Shown here: piece by piece, positions 15,737-22,891 of the stretch
How the letters are laid out: every line of letters starts with the position of its first letter
Position numbering within the stretch: position 1 is the first letter of the stretch
Assembly (NCBI GenBank): GCA_011049295.1
Contig: DSCA01000038.1
Span: 1 to 26,145 of the forward strand
Direction of reading: 5' to 3'
Length of the DNA stretch: 26,145 bases
Origin: Thermoplasmatales archaeon
GTDB lineage: Archaea > Thermoplasmatota > E2 > UBA202 > DSCA01
Program-made: the position numbers and the translations under genes
The notes under the pieces: generated by a model
Database searches by the model: none
What the model saw: the letters and a program-made list of their open reading frames with translations, nothing else
What the model was told of the DNA's origin: nothing

Positions 15737-16405
15737 CTACCGCAGCATGAATTCCGCCGTGCGCAGGGCCCGCCGGACGTGCTCACCGCCGCTGCCCGTG
15801 ACGTGGGGTCCGTGGCCGGGATACAGGTTGCGCACCTCCATCTGGGCCAGGCGCTGGATGGACTGGTGCAACTGGGAGGTGTTCCCGCCCCGAAAGTCGG
15901 TGCGCCCCACTCCGCCGTCGGCAAACACCGTGTCTCCGGAGAAGAGCGACCGGCTCTCCGCGTGATATAGGCACATGCTTCCCGGGGAATGGCCGGGGGT
16001 GTGCAGCACCTCCAGGGCGTCGGAGCCCAGGTCGATGACCTCCCGGTCGCCGACTCGCCGGTTTACGGTCACCGCGGGCTGGGAGACGCCGAACAGGGTA
16101 GCCGACCAGTCCAGCCCCTGCTCCAGGGTGTCCGCTCCCTCCCGGTGCATGATGACCTCGGCCTCCGTATACTCCAGCAGCTCCGCCACTCCGCCGGTGT
16201 GGTCGAGGTGCTCGTGGGTGAGGATGATGCGGGCCATGCTGGACAGCGCTGCCACCCGCTGGATGCGCCCCCTCAGATGGTGGAGGTTGAAGCCGGTTCC
16301 GGTATCGATGATGGCCGGCTGCTCCGCCGCGAGGACGTACACGTTGGAATCAAATCCCTGGCCGGGAATGACGGTAACCTGCATGAAGGGGTATCGCTCG
16401 TCCAT
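15737..16405 (-). CDS. Glyoxalase II-like metallo-beta-lactamase-fold hydrolase
   Basis: Encodes 222 residues from ATG 16405. All metal ligands of the glyoxalase II class appear: THEHLDH (His64, His66, Asp68, His69), His139 in HTPGHSPGS, Asp158 in FSGDTVF and His198 in YPGHGP. Such enzymes hydrolyse thioesters (for example hydroxyacyl-thiol conjugates) or related esters with two metal ions; the thiol used by this organism is unknown. The frame is open further upstream to 16660, but that part is antisense to the coiled-coil gene and has no promoter. ATG 16384 (215 residues) is an alternative with its own TATA-like ATTTATAT. It sits between acyl-CoA genes, so a thioesterase role would fit. Confidence 0.85.
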   Translation of the reverse strand: MDERYPFMQVTVIPGQGFDSNVYVLAAEQPAIIDTGTGFNLHHLRGRIQRVAALSSMARIILTHEHLDHTGGVAELLEYTEAEVIMHREGADTLEQGLDWSATLFGVSQPAVTVNRRVGDREVIDLGSDALEVLHTPGHSPGSMCLYHAESRSLFSGDTVFADGGVGRTDFRGGNTSQLHQSIQRLAQMEVRNLYPGHGPHVTGSGGEHVRRALRTAEFMLR

Positions 16406-16425
16406 ATAAATATCCGGTGCCGGAA

Positions 16426-16433
16426 AAATATTT
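16426..16433. promoter_or_regulatory. Palindromic TATA element between two divergent genes
   Basis: AAATATTT reads the same on both strands. Its centre lies about 24-25 nt from the minus-strand ATG at 16405 and about 30 nt from the plus-strand ATG at 16460, so one element could serve both genes. Confidence 0.5.
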
Positions 16434-16459
16434 AACGCTCCACATGCTTTCTGACCCGC

Positions 16460-16672
16460 ATGGACGACAAAAAACGCAAGCTCATGGAAAAAATCGAGGA
16501 CCTGAACCAGCAGCGCTCCCTGGCCCACCACGACCTCAAAAACCTGGAAGCCCGCAAACAGGAGCTCCCTGAAAAAAAATACCAGCGCCTCAAGGCAAAA
16601 TACAAAAAGAAGGAGGACAAAATACGGCAGAAGATAAGGGAGCTGGAAGAAGAGGTCCACGCCCTCACTTGA
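16460..16672 (+). CDS. Charged coiled-coil microprotein of unknown function
   Basis: Encodes 70 residues, almost entirely helical in character: repeated Lys/Glu/Leu patterns (KLMEKIEDLNQQR, RQKIRELEEEVHAL) with hydrophobic residues at heptad positions predict a two-helix hairpin or a dimeric coiled coil. There is no Cys, TM segment or signal peptide. The ATG at 16460 is about 30 nt from the palindromic TATA element. Its stop overlaps the convergent CoA-transferase gene by 8 bp. A nucleic-acid-binding or scaffold role is possible, but I recognise no family. The alternative that it is a chance frame is unlikely given promoter position, start and the tight fit to neighbours. Confidence 0.65.
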   Translation: MDDKKRKLMEKIEDLNQQRSLAHHDLKNLEARKQELPEKKYQRLKAKYKKKEDKIRQKIRELEEEVHALT

Positions 16673-18551
16673 AGTGCATGCGCAGGTGGTAGACCCCGTC
16701 CGTCAGCTCTTTTTCCAGGTTGTACTCCAGTTCGTCGCTCATTTTTTCAAACAGGTTGAGCATGGCCCGGTTTTCGGGCAGCACGTCGGCGGTGAAGCCG
16801 TACAGGCCGCGGCGCTTGGCAATCAGGGTCAGATACTCCATGAGCCTGGAGCCAACACCCCGCCGCTGCCAGTCGTCCTGAACCACGAAGGCCACCTCGG
16901 CGCTGTTGGTGTTTTCGTCCAGGCCGTACCGTCCCACGCCCACCAGCTCCTCCCGTCCCTCCCGCTCCAGCACTGCTACGATGGCCATGTTTTTGCTGTA
17001 GTCCACATTGGCCAGCTCGTGCAGCTGCTGGCGGGGCAGATAGCGCTTGACGCCCATAAACCGCTTGTATATGGTTTCATTGGAGAGGTTGTAGAACAAT
17101 TCCTTCAGCAGGTCCTCGTCGGCGGGCTTGATGGGCCGCATCAGTATCTGGGTCCCGTCTTTGATGCGCACGTATTTCTCCAGCTCCGCCGGGTAGATGC
17201 CGCCCTTTCCCTCCACCAGAATCTGGTCCTTGTACACCAGGTTGTACTTTTTGGCCTCCTCCAGAAGCTGCTCGCGGAACTTGGGGTGGGCGATGCTGAT
17301 CAGAGCCACTGCCCGTTCCCGGATGTTTTTGCCGTGGAGATAGGCGGTGCCGTACTCGGTGACCACGTAGTGCACGTCTCCCCGGGTGAGGGTGACTCCG
17401 GCTCCCTCTGTGAGGTAGGGGACGATGCGGGACACCCCGCTGTCCTTGGCGGTGGAGGGGAGGGCGATGATGCTCTTGCCTCCTTTGGACAGGGCGGCTC
17501 CGCGCATAAAGTCCGCCTGGCCGCCGATGCCGCTGTAGAACTGATGGCCCAAGGATTCGGCGGTGGCCTGGCCGGTGAGGTCGATCTCCAGGGCGGTGTT
17601 GATGGCCGTCATTTTGTTGTTCTGGGCAATAACCATGGGGCTGTTGGTGTATTCGATGGGCCGGAACTCGAATTCCGGATTGTTGTGGAGGTAGCGGTAG
17701 GTCTGGCCGGACCCCATGCAGAAGGAGGCCACGGATTTGCCCCGGTGGATGCTCTTCTCGGTATTGGTGACCACGCCGTCCCGGATGAGCTTGACCACCC
17801 CGTCGGTGAGCAGCTCGGTGTGCACCCCCAGATTTCTTTTGTTCTCCAGATGACCGACCACGGCATCCGGAATCCGGCCGTATCCCACCTGGATGGTGGC
17901 ACCGTCCTCGATGAGACGGGCGATGTTTTTTCCGATAGCCTCGGTGGTCTCGTCCCCCAGGGTGGGTGTCCACTCCAGCAGCTCTTCGTCGTGCGGGATG
18001 ACGTAATCCACGTCCCGGATGTGAATGAAGCTGTCTCCCAGAACCCGGGGCATGTGCCGGTTTATCTGGGCAATGACCACATCGGCATTCTCCACGGCGG
18101 ACTTGACGATGTCCACGCTGATGCCCAGGCTCATGTATCCGTGGTCGTCGGGTGAAGAAAGTTGCACCAGGGCCACGTCCACGGGCACTATTTTGCGGTT
18201 GAAGAGGTGGGGCACCTGGGACAGGAAAATGGGGGTGTAGTCGGCCAGGCCCTCGTTGACCGCCTCTCGGGTGTTGTTGCCGATGAAAAAGGCATTGTGG
18301 CGAAAATTCATTTCAAACTTGGGTTTGACGTAGGGAGCTACTCCCATGGTCCAGATGTGCAGAACCTGTGCGTCGGCAAAGGCCTTGGGATTTCTCTCTG
18401 CATAGGCCACCAGTTCGTGCACCAGAAAAGAGGGCTTGCCGCAGCCGGTGCCGATAAATATGCGGTCGCCACCGTGGATTTGCTCAAACACCCGCTGCAG
18501 GTTGGTGGCAAATTTTTTGGGATACCTGCGCTTCAGCTCCTCCATACACAT
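16665..18551 (-). CDS. Acetyl-CoA hydrolase/CoA-transferase fused to a GNAT acetyltransferase domain
   Basis: Encodes 628 residues from ATG 18551. The frame runs on to 19610 but that part is antisense to HMG-CoA synthase and is discounted; the TATA element 25-30 nt upstream sets the start. Residues 1 to about 450 match the acetyl-CoA hydrolase/4-hydroxybutyrate CoA-transferase family: GTGCGKP (34-40), GYGRIPDAV (224-232), LGVHTELLTDG (241-251), GIGGQADFMRGA (341-352) and VTEYGTAYLHGK (397-408). These enzymes move CoA between acyl-CoA and a free acid through a glutamyl-CoA intermediate; Glu246 in HTE is my best guess for the catalytic residue. Residues about 465-628 form a GNAT domain with the acetyl-CoA loop QRRGVGSRL (562-570). 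Fusions of this kind are known in bacteria; the GNAT part may acetylate proteins or sense acetyl-CoA. It is divergent from the mevalonate-entry operon. Confidence 0.9.
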   Translation of the reverse strand: MCMEELKRRYPKKFATNLQRVFEQIHGGDRIFIGTGCGKPSFLVHELVAYAERNPKAFADAQVLHIWTMGVAPYVKPKFEMNFRHNAFFIGNNTREAVNEGLADYTPIFLSQVPHLFNRKIVPVDVALVQLSSPDDHGYMSLGISVDIVKSAVENADVVIAQINRHMPRVLGDSFIHIRDVDYVIPHDEELLEWTPTLGDETTEAIGKNIARLIEDGATIQVGYGRIPDAVVGHLENKRNLGVHTELLTDGVVKLIRDGVVTNTEKSIHRGKSVASFCMGSGQTYRYLHNNPEFEFRPIEYTNSPMVIAQNNKMTAINTALEIDLTGQATAESLGHQFYSGIGGQADFMRGAALSKGGKSIIALPSTAKDSGVSRIVPYLTEGAGVTLTRGDVHYVVTEYGTAYLHGKNIRERAVALISIAHPKFREQLLEEAKKYNLVYKDQILVEGKGGIYPAELEKYVRIKDGTQILMRPIKPADEDLLKELFYNLSNETIYKRFMGVKRYLPRQQLHELANVDYSKNMAIVAVLEREGREELVGVGRYGLDENTNSAEVAFVVQDDWQRRGVGSRLMEYLTLIAKRRGLYGFTADVLPENRAMLNLFEKMSDELEYNLEKELTDGVYHLRMHFK

Positions 18552-18572
18552 TGTCCCCTCATGGGCGGCCCC

Positions 18573-18586
18573 TATTAAAATATTTA
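18573..18586 (-). promoter_or_regulatory. TATA region of the CoA-transferase/GNAT gene
   Basis: Minus-strand AAATATTTTAATA contains two overlapping TATA-like octamers centred about 25 and 30 nt before ATG 18551. Both predict a leaderless or nearly leaderless mRNA. Confidence 0.6.
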
Positions 18587-18612
18587 GGAACCGGAGCGGC
18601 GCTCCCGTCACG

Positions 18613-18620
18613 TTTATATA
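18613..18620 (+). promoter_or_regulatory. TATA box for the HMG-CoA synthase operon
   Basis: TTTATATA is centred about 28 nt before ATG 18645. It rules against the in-frame GTG at 18633, which would precede the transcript start. Confidence 0.65.
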
Positions 18621-18644
18621 CGGAGTTACAATGTGGTGGCGAGG

Positions 18645-19685
18645 ATGCCTATGGCCACGGTAGGAATAGCGGGTTACGGGGCCTATGTCCCCAAGTACCG
18701 CATAAAAGCTGACGAGGTTGCCCGTGTATGGGGCAAGAAGGGCGAGGCCGTCTCTGCCGGCCTCATGGTGTATGAAAAATCTGTTCCGGCCATCGATGAG
18801 GATACGGCCACCATTTCTGTGGAGGCGGCGCGCCGTGCCGTCCGCTCCTCCGGAATCAATCCGGTGGACATCGGGGCGGTGTACGTGGGCTCCGAGTCTC
18901 ACCCCTACGCGGTGAAGCCCACTGCCACCATTGTGGCCGAGGCCATCAGGGCCACTCCGGACATGACCGCCGCCGATTACGAATTTGCCTGCAAGGCGGG
19001 CACCGCCGCCATCCAGACCTGCATGGCCCTGGTCAAGTCGGGCATGATTACCTACGGCCTGGCCGTCGGGGCCGACGTCTCCCAGGCGGCGCCCGGCGAC
19101 GCTCTGGAATATGCGGCCTCTGCCGGCGGGGCGGCCTTCATATTGGGCGGCGACCACCTGATTGCCGAAATCAACCACACCGTGTCCTTTACCACGGACA
19201 CCCCCGACTTCTGGCGCCGGGAGGGCGAGCCCTACCCCGGTCACGGGGAGCGGTTTACCGGCGAGCCGGCCTACTTCCGCCACGTGGTCAGCGCCACCAA
19301 AAAAATGCTGGAGGCCATGGACACCCGGCCCGGAGACTACGACTATGTGGTCTTCCATCAGCCCAACGGCAAGTTCCCCCTGCGGGCGGCCAAAAAACTG
19401 GGCTTCACCAAAGAGCAGGTGCAGGAGGGGTTGCTGTGTCCCGTCATCGGCAACACCTACTCCGGCTCCACCCCCCTGGGGCTGTCTGCGGTGCTGGACG
19501 TGGCCCAGCCCGGCGACCGCATTCTGGCCACCTCCTATGGCTCCGGTGCAGGCTCTGATTCCTTCGACCTCACGGTGACCGAGGGCATCGCGGACTACCC
19601 GCGCAACCACCTTCGCCGGATGCTGGAGAACAAGGTGTACCTGGATTATGCGTTATATATGAAACACAGGGGTGCATTAAAATGA
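18645..19685 (+). CDS. Hydroxymethylglutaryl-CoA synthase, archaeal type
   Basis: Encodes 346 residues from ATG 18645 (ATG 18651 is a close alternative). It condenses acetoacetyl-CoA with acetyl-CoA to HMG-CoA, the committed step towards mevalonate and archaeal isoprenoid lipids. The opening VGIAGYGAYVPKYRI is typical of the archaeal family. Catalytic residues are Glu84 in GSESHPYAV, Cys116 in EFACKAGTAA, and His238 in VFHQPNGKFP; GNTYSGSTPLGL and SYGSGAGSDSF complete the thiolase-fold signature. Its stop overlaps the thiolase ATG by 4 bp (ATGA). Known work on methanogen homologues shows HMG-CoA synthase, thiolase and a DUF35 protein forming one complex that passes acetoacetyl-CoA directly between active sites. 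Confidence 0.96.
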   Translation: MPMATVGIAGYGAYVPKYRIKADEVARVWGKKGEAVSAGLMVYEKSVPAIDEDTATISVEAARRAVRSSGINPVDIGAVYVGSESHPYAVKPTATIVAEAIRATPDMTAADYEFACKAGTAAIQTCMALVKSGMITYGLAVGADVSQAAPGDALEYAASAGGAAFILGGDHLIAEINHTVSFTTDTPDFWRREGEPYPGHGERFTGEPAYFRHVVSATKKMLEAMDTRPGDYDYVVFHQPNGKFPLRAAKKLGFTKEQVQEGLLCPVIGNTYSGSTPLGLSAVLDVAQPGDRILATSYGSGAGSDSFDLTVTEGIADYPRNHLRRMLENKVYLDYALYMKHRGALK

Positions 19686-20848
19686 GAGAGGTAGCGCTCA
19701 TCGGCAGCGGAGTAACCGAATTCGGCGAGCTGTGGGAAAAATCCCTGGCCGACCTGGTGGCCGAAGCCGGCATTACCGCCATCATGGATGCGGGCATCGA
19801 CGGCACGGACATCGACGCCCTGTACATCGGGGGCATGTCCGCCGGACGTTTTGTGGGACAGGAACACCTGGGCTCGCTGGCGGCGGAGGTGGCCGGACTC
19901 AGCGACCTGCACATTCCCGCCACCCGGGTGGAGGCGGCCTGCGCCTCGGGAGGACTGGCCCTGCATTCCGGATATCTGGCGGTGGCCTCCGGCGCCTACG
20001 ACGTGGTGGTGGTGGGCGGGGCGGAAAAGATGACCGACGTGCCGGGAACCGAAGCCACCAACATTCTGGCCTCGGCGGCCAACCGGGAATGGGAGGCCTT
20101 CTTTGGGGCTACCTTCCCCGGGCTGTATGCTCTGATGGCCCGCTATCACATGCACAAACACGGCACCACCTCCAAGCAGCTGGCCCAGGTGGCGGTGAAA
20201 AACCACCACAACGGAACCCTGAACCCCAAGGCGCAGTACCAGCGAAAAATCAGCGTGGAGGACGTGCTGAACTCCACCATGGTGGCCGACCCCCTGCACC
20301 TCCTGGACTGCAGCCCCATCACCGACGGGGCGGCGGCGGTGGTCGTGGCCTCCGTGGAAACCGCCCGGCAGTTCACCGACCAGCCGGTGCGCATCATGGC
20401 CTCCTGCCATGCCTCGGACAGTATCTCCCTGAGCGAGCGGAGTCGGTTTGATGCTCTGCCCGCCGCCGTGTCCGCCGCCCGGTGCGCCTATCGGCAGGCG
20501 GGAGTGGAGCCCACCGACATAGACTTCGCCGAGGTGCACGACTGCTTCACCATCGCCGAGATTATGGCCATCGAGGATCTGGGTTTCGTGGACAGGGGAC
20601 AGGGCGGCCCGGCCACCGAGGACGGTCTCACCGCCCGGGACGGCGACATCCCCGTCAATACCTCCGGCGGCCTGAAATCCAAGGGCCATCCGGTGGGGGC
20701 CACGGGTATCGCCCAGATTCACGAGCTGATGCTGCAGTTGCGAGGCCAGGCCGGACAGCGACAGGTTGAGAAGGCGGACATCGGCCTCAGTCACAACGTG
20801 GGTGGCTCCGGAGGAACGGCCGTCATTCACATTCTGGAGGCGATATAA
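19682..20848 (+). CDS. Acetyl-CoA C-acetyltransferase (archaeal thiolase)
   Basis: Encodes 388 residues. It joins two acetyl-CoA to acetoacetyl-CoA, the substrate of the neighbouring HMG-CoA synthase. The nucleophile is Cys87 in VEAACASGGLA. The His284 region EVHDCFTIAE, the GGLKSKGHPVGATG block (His336) and the late SHNVGGSGG (His371) are the remaining active-site loops; the archaeal SCP2-like form lacks the second Cys of the classical biosynthetic thiolases. Length is normal. It overlaps HMG-CoA synthase by 4 bp and the DUF35 gene by 1 bp (TAATG), consistent with coupled translation and equal amounts of the three proteins. Confidence 0.95.
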   Translation: MREVALIGSGVTEFGELWEKSLADLVAEAGITAIMDAGIDGTDIDALYIGGMSAGRFVGQEHLGSLAAEVAGLSDLHIPATRVEAACASGGLALHSGYLAVASGAYDVVVVGGAEKMTDVPGTEATNILASAANREWEAFFGATFPGLYALMARYHMHKHGTTSKQLAQVAVKNHHNGTLNPKAQYQRKISVEDVLNSTMVADPLHLLDCSPITDGAAAVVVASVETARQFTDQPVRIMASCHASDSISLSERSRFDALPAAVSAARCAYRQAGVEPTDIDFAEVHDCFTIAEIMAIEDLGFVDRGQGGPATEDGLTARDGDIPVNTSGGLKSKGHPVGATGIAQIHELMLQLRGQAGQRQVEKADIGLSHNVGGSGGTAVIHILEAI

Positions 20849-21264
20849 TGGCCGTACCCCGCTACTGGAGAGAGATACCCCAGAGATACAACCTGGTGGG
20901 CACCAAGTGCGGCTCCTGCGGTAAAATATACTTTCCTCCCAAGGTGGTATGTCCCACCTGCCGGCGAAAGTCCCTTGGTCACATGGAGGACTGCGCCCTG
21001 GCCGGCAGGGGAACCGTGGAGTCCTACACAATCATCTATGCCCCGCCCCCGCACTTTGAGGGCGAGGAGCCCTACACCATGGCCCTGATCAAGATGGACG
21101 AGGGATGCTACCTCATGGGGCAGGTGGTGGACCTGGAGCCCCAAGAGATACACATCGGTCTGCGGGTGGAGGCCTGCTTCCGGCGCATCTACGAGGACGG
21201 AACCCGGGGAGCCATCCAGTACGGCTACAAGTTCAAAAAAATGGAAGAGGCGGAGACCCCATAG
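20848..21264 (+). CDS. DUF35 OB-fold/zinc-ribbon scaffold protein of the thiolase-HMG-CoA synthase complex
   Basis: Encodes 138 residues. An N-terminal helix (PRYWREIPQRYNL) is followed by a rubredoxin-like zinc ribbon with Cys21, Cys24, Cys35 and Cys38 (KCGSCGK, VVCPTC), then an OB-fold with the GRGTVESYTIIYAPPP strand segment. In the methanogen complex the DUF35 protein holds thiolase and HMG-CoA synthase together and forms the shared CoA-binding site. The start overlaps the thiolase stop by one base. The next gene (TBP) begins about 50 bp downstream. Confidence 0.93.
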   Translation: MAVPRYWREIPQRYNLVGTKCGSCGKIYFPPKVVCPTCRRKSLGHMEDCALAGRGTVESYTIIYAPPPHFEGEEPYTMALIKMDEGCYLMGQVVDLEPQEIHIGLRVEACFRRIYEDGTRGAIQYGYKFKKMEEAETP

Positions 21265-21272
21265 ACAGGCAA

Positions 21273-21280
21273 AAAGTTTA
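21273..21280 (+). promoter_or_regulatory. Possible TATA box for tbp
   Basis: AAAGTTTA is about 39 nt before ATG 21316, implying a leader of about 10 nt. CTTATAC at 21293-21299 is a second candidate but only about 20 nt away. Read-through from the upstream operon is also possible. Confidence 0.35.
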
Positions 21281-21315
21281 TTGTGTCCTCCCCTTATACC
21301 CTACAGCGTGAAAGC

Positions 21316-21858
21316 ATGGCCGACATCAAAATACAGAACATGGTGGCATCTACGGTGATTGCCAAGCACCTGGACCTGGACAAGATACACGAGCACCTGG
21401 ACGACACCAAGTATAACCCCGATCAGTTTCCCGGCCTTGTCTACCACATCGCCGTGCCCAAGATTGCCTTTCTTCTTTTCAAGAGCGGCAGGGTCATCTG
21501 TACCGGCGCCAAAAACATCGAGGACATCCAGAGCGCCGTGGACCAGCTCTATCCCCGGCTGAAGAAGCTGGGATTCGAGGTCATTAAACCCGAGATTCAG
21601 GTGCAGAACATCGTGGCCTCCGTGGACCTGCACGTCAAACTCAACCTCCTGGAGTTGTCCCTGGCCCTGGGCCTGGAAAACATCGAATACGAGCCGGAGA
21701 TATTTCCCGGCATGGTGTACCGCTTGGAGGACCCCAACGTGGTGTTCCTGTTTTTTGGCTCCGGCAAAATCGTATGTACGGGAGCCAAGCGGGAGCGGGA
21801 CGTGGAGCGGGCCGTGGACGTGATCACCGAGGAGTTGGGCAAGCGCGGCTTTCTGTAA
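21316..21858 (+). CDS. tbp: TATA-box-binding protein (general transcription factor)
   Basis: Encodes 180 residues from ATG 21316; the frame extends 11 codons upstream but family proteins begin near MADIKIQNMVAS. Two direct repeats form the DNA saddle: repeat 1 has IQNMVAS, FPGLVYHIAVPKI and SGRVICTGAK; repeat 2 has VQNIVAS, FPGMVYRLEDP and SGKIVCTGAK. Aromatic residues of the stirrups (AFLLFKSG and VFLFFGSG) would kink the TATA box. In repeat 1 the usual Arg after LVY is His44, and the next segment IAVPKI departs from the more usual (R)LKDPK. The long acidic tail of some archaeal TBPs is absent. With TFB it recruits RNA polymerase to the TATA boxes seen throughout this window. Confidence 0.96.
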   Translation: MADIKIQNMVASTVIAKHLDLDKIHEHLDDTKYNPDQFPGLVYHIAVPKIAFLLFKSGRVICTGAKNIEDIQSAVDQLYPRLKKLGFEVIKPEIQVQNIVASVDLHVKLNLLELSLALGLENIEYEPEIFPGMVYRLEDPNVVFLFFGSGKIVCTGAKRERDVERAVDVITEELGKRGFL

Positions 21859-22890
21859 TCAGGCAGTGTCGGCATCCACCGACACGTGCTGCTCCTTTTT
21901 CTTTCTGAAGGCCTGAACCTCGCTGAGCGAGGGAACATCTATCTTCATTTCGGCCTTCTGCTGGTTGTAGGCCTCCACGCCCATGTGGTCCAGAATCTCC
22001 CAGCCGTGGGCCCGGGTTTCGTCCAGTTTTTGGTTCACCACGTCGATGGTGTTGCGCAGCACGAGGGCCACCGGGATGAGAGCGTTTTTGAACAGAAAGG
22101 GGAAACCCTCGAACCGGATGTCTCCGGTTGCCACCCGCACCCGCCAGGTGGGCTCCTCGCCAAACCGGGTAACGGGCAGACCCATGCCCGCCTCCAGGTC
22201 GTCGGAAAAGGTGGCATCCAGGGCAATCCACCGTCCGTCCAGCAGGGCCTCCACCTCGCCGTGCAGCGAATCCAGGAAACCCAGCATCTCAAGGGTTTCC
22301 CGCAGCAGGGGGTCGTCCCGAATCATAATGTCGTACATCTGCTCGGAGGGAGCCAGCGCATACAGCCGGTAGCGGGCCGAGATGCCCCCTGCCCGCAGCA
22401 GGGCCGCCATCAGGGACAGCTGGTCCAGGCATACCCCGCCCTTGCTCCGGAAGGTGCCCAGGGCACCCCGCATGGGCTTAAACACCAGTTTCTTCTCGTT
22501 CTTGACAAAGTAGAACACGGATCTAATGAATTCCTCGTCGCTCTTGGTACCGGCGCCCAGTTTTTTGGCCATGGCCCTTATTTCGGGGGCATCACACTCG
22601 CACAGCCGGGTGGGTCGCAGGTATTTCTTGTGGCTGACCGGAGGCAGGTCCTGGTAGTCCTCGGGGGTGAGCAGCTGACGGGAGTCATAGGCCGATTCGT
22701 CGTCCAGGTGGGCCCAGGGGGGCTTGACCTGCTTCAGCCGGTGCATCCACACCGGAACGTTGCCCATCACCGCCCCCGGATTTTTACCCATAACGTAGAG
22801 CAGGGGACCCACGGTGCCCATAAAATTTTTTATCAGGGGCAGGGGCATGAAGAAGCCCTTGTCCAGCTCGTCGCGAATTTTTTGCAGCAT
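21859..22890 (-). CDS. Transglutaminase-like (papain-fold) protein
   Basis: Encodes 343 residues. A transglutaminase-like core spans about 110-235 with an apparent triad: Cys154 in SKGGVCLDQLSL, His210 in LHGEVEALLDGRW and Asp225 in IALDATF. In this superfamily the triad may act as a peptidase, amidase or acyl-transferase, forming an acyl-thioester on Cys. The N-terminal region (about 15-48) is hydrophobic and could touch the membrane. The C-terminal part, from about 245, includes a beta stretch and a charged helical tail. The gene begins one base after the stop of the LuxE-like gene, so both are on one transcript. It converges on tbp with no gap. Substrate is unknown. Confidence 0.8.
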   Translation of the reverse strand: MLQKIRDELDKGFFMPLPLIKNFMGTVGPLLYVMGKNPGAVMGNVPVWMHRLKQVKPPWAHLDDESAYDSRQLLTPEDYQDLPPVSHKKYLRPTRLCECDAPEIRAMAKKLGAGTKSDEEFIRSVFYFVKNEKKLVFKPMRGALGTFRSKGGVCLDQLSLMAALLRAGGISARYRLYALAPSEQMYDIMIRDDPLLRETLEMLGFLDSLHGEVEALLDGRWIALDATFSDDLEAGMGLPVTRFGEEPTWRVRVATGDIRFEGFPFLFKNALIPVALVLRNTIDVVNQKLDETRAHGWEILDHMGVEAYNQQKAEMKIDVPSLSEVQAFRKKKEQHVSVDADTA

Positions 22891-22891
22891 G

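Noticed and set aside
14570..15970. 466-codon plus-strand frame opposite the acyl-CoA synthetase
   Set aside because: The minus strand carries all synthetase motifs. The plus frame spans two unrelated minus-strand genes and their promoter, as a mirror frame would.
16406..16660. N-terminal extension of the glyoxalase-like protein
   Set aside because: It is antisense to the coiled-coil gene, is mostly Phe/Leu-rich mirror sequence, and the family begins near MQVTVIPGQGFDSN.
18552..19610. Upstream extension of the CoA-transferase frame by more than 350 codons
   Set aside because: It is antisense to the HMG-CoA synthase gene, is rich in Gly/His/Arg as mirror frames are, and lies upstream of the TATA box that sets the start at 18551.
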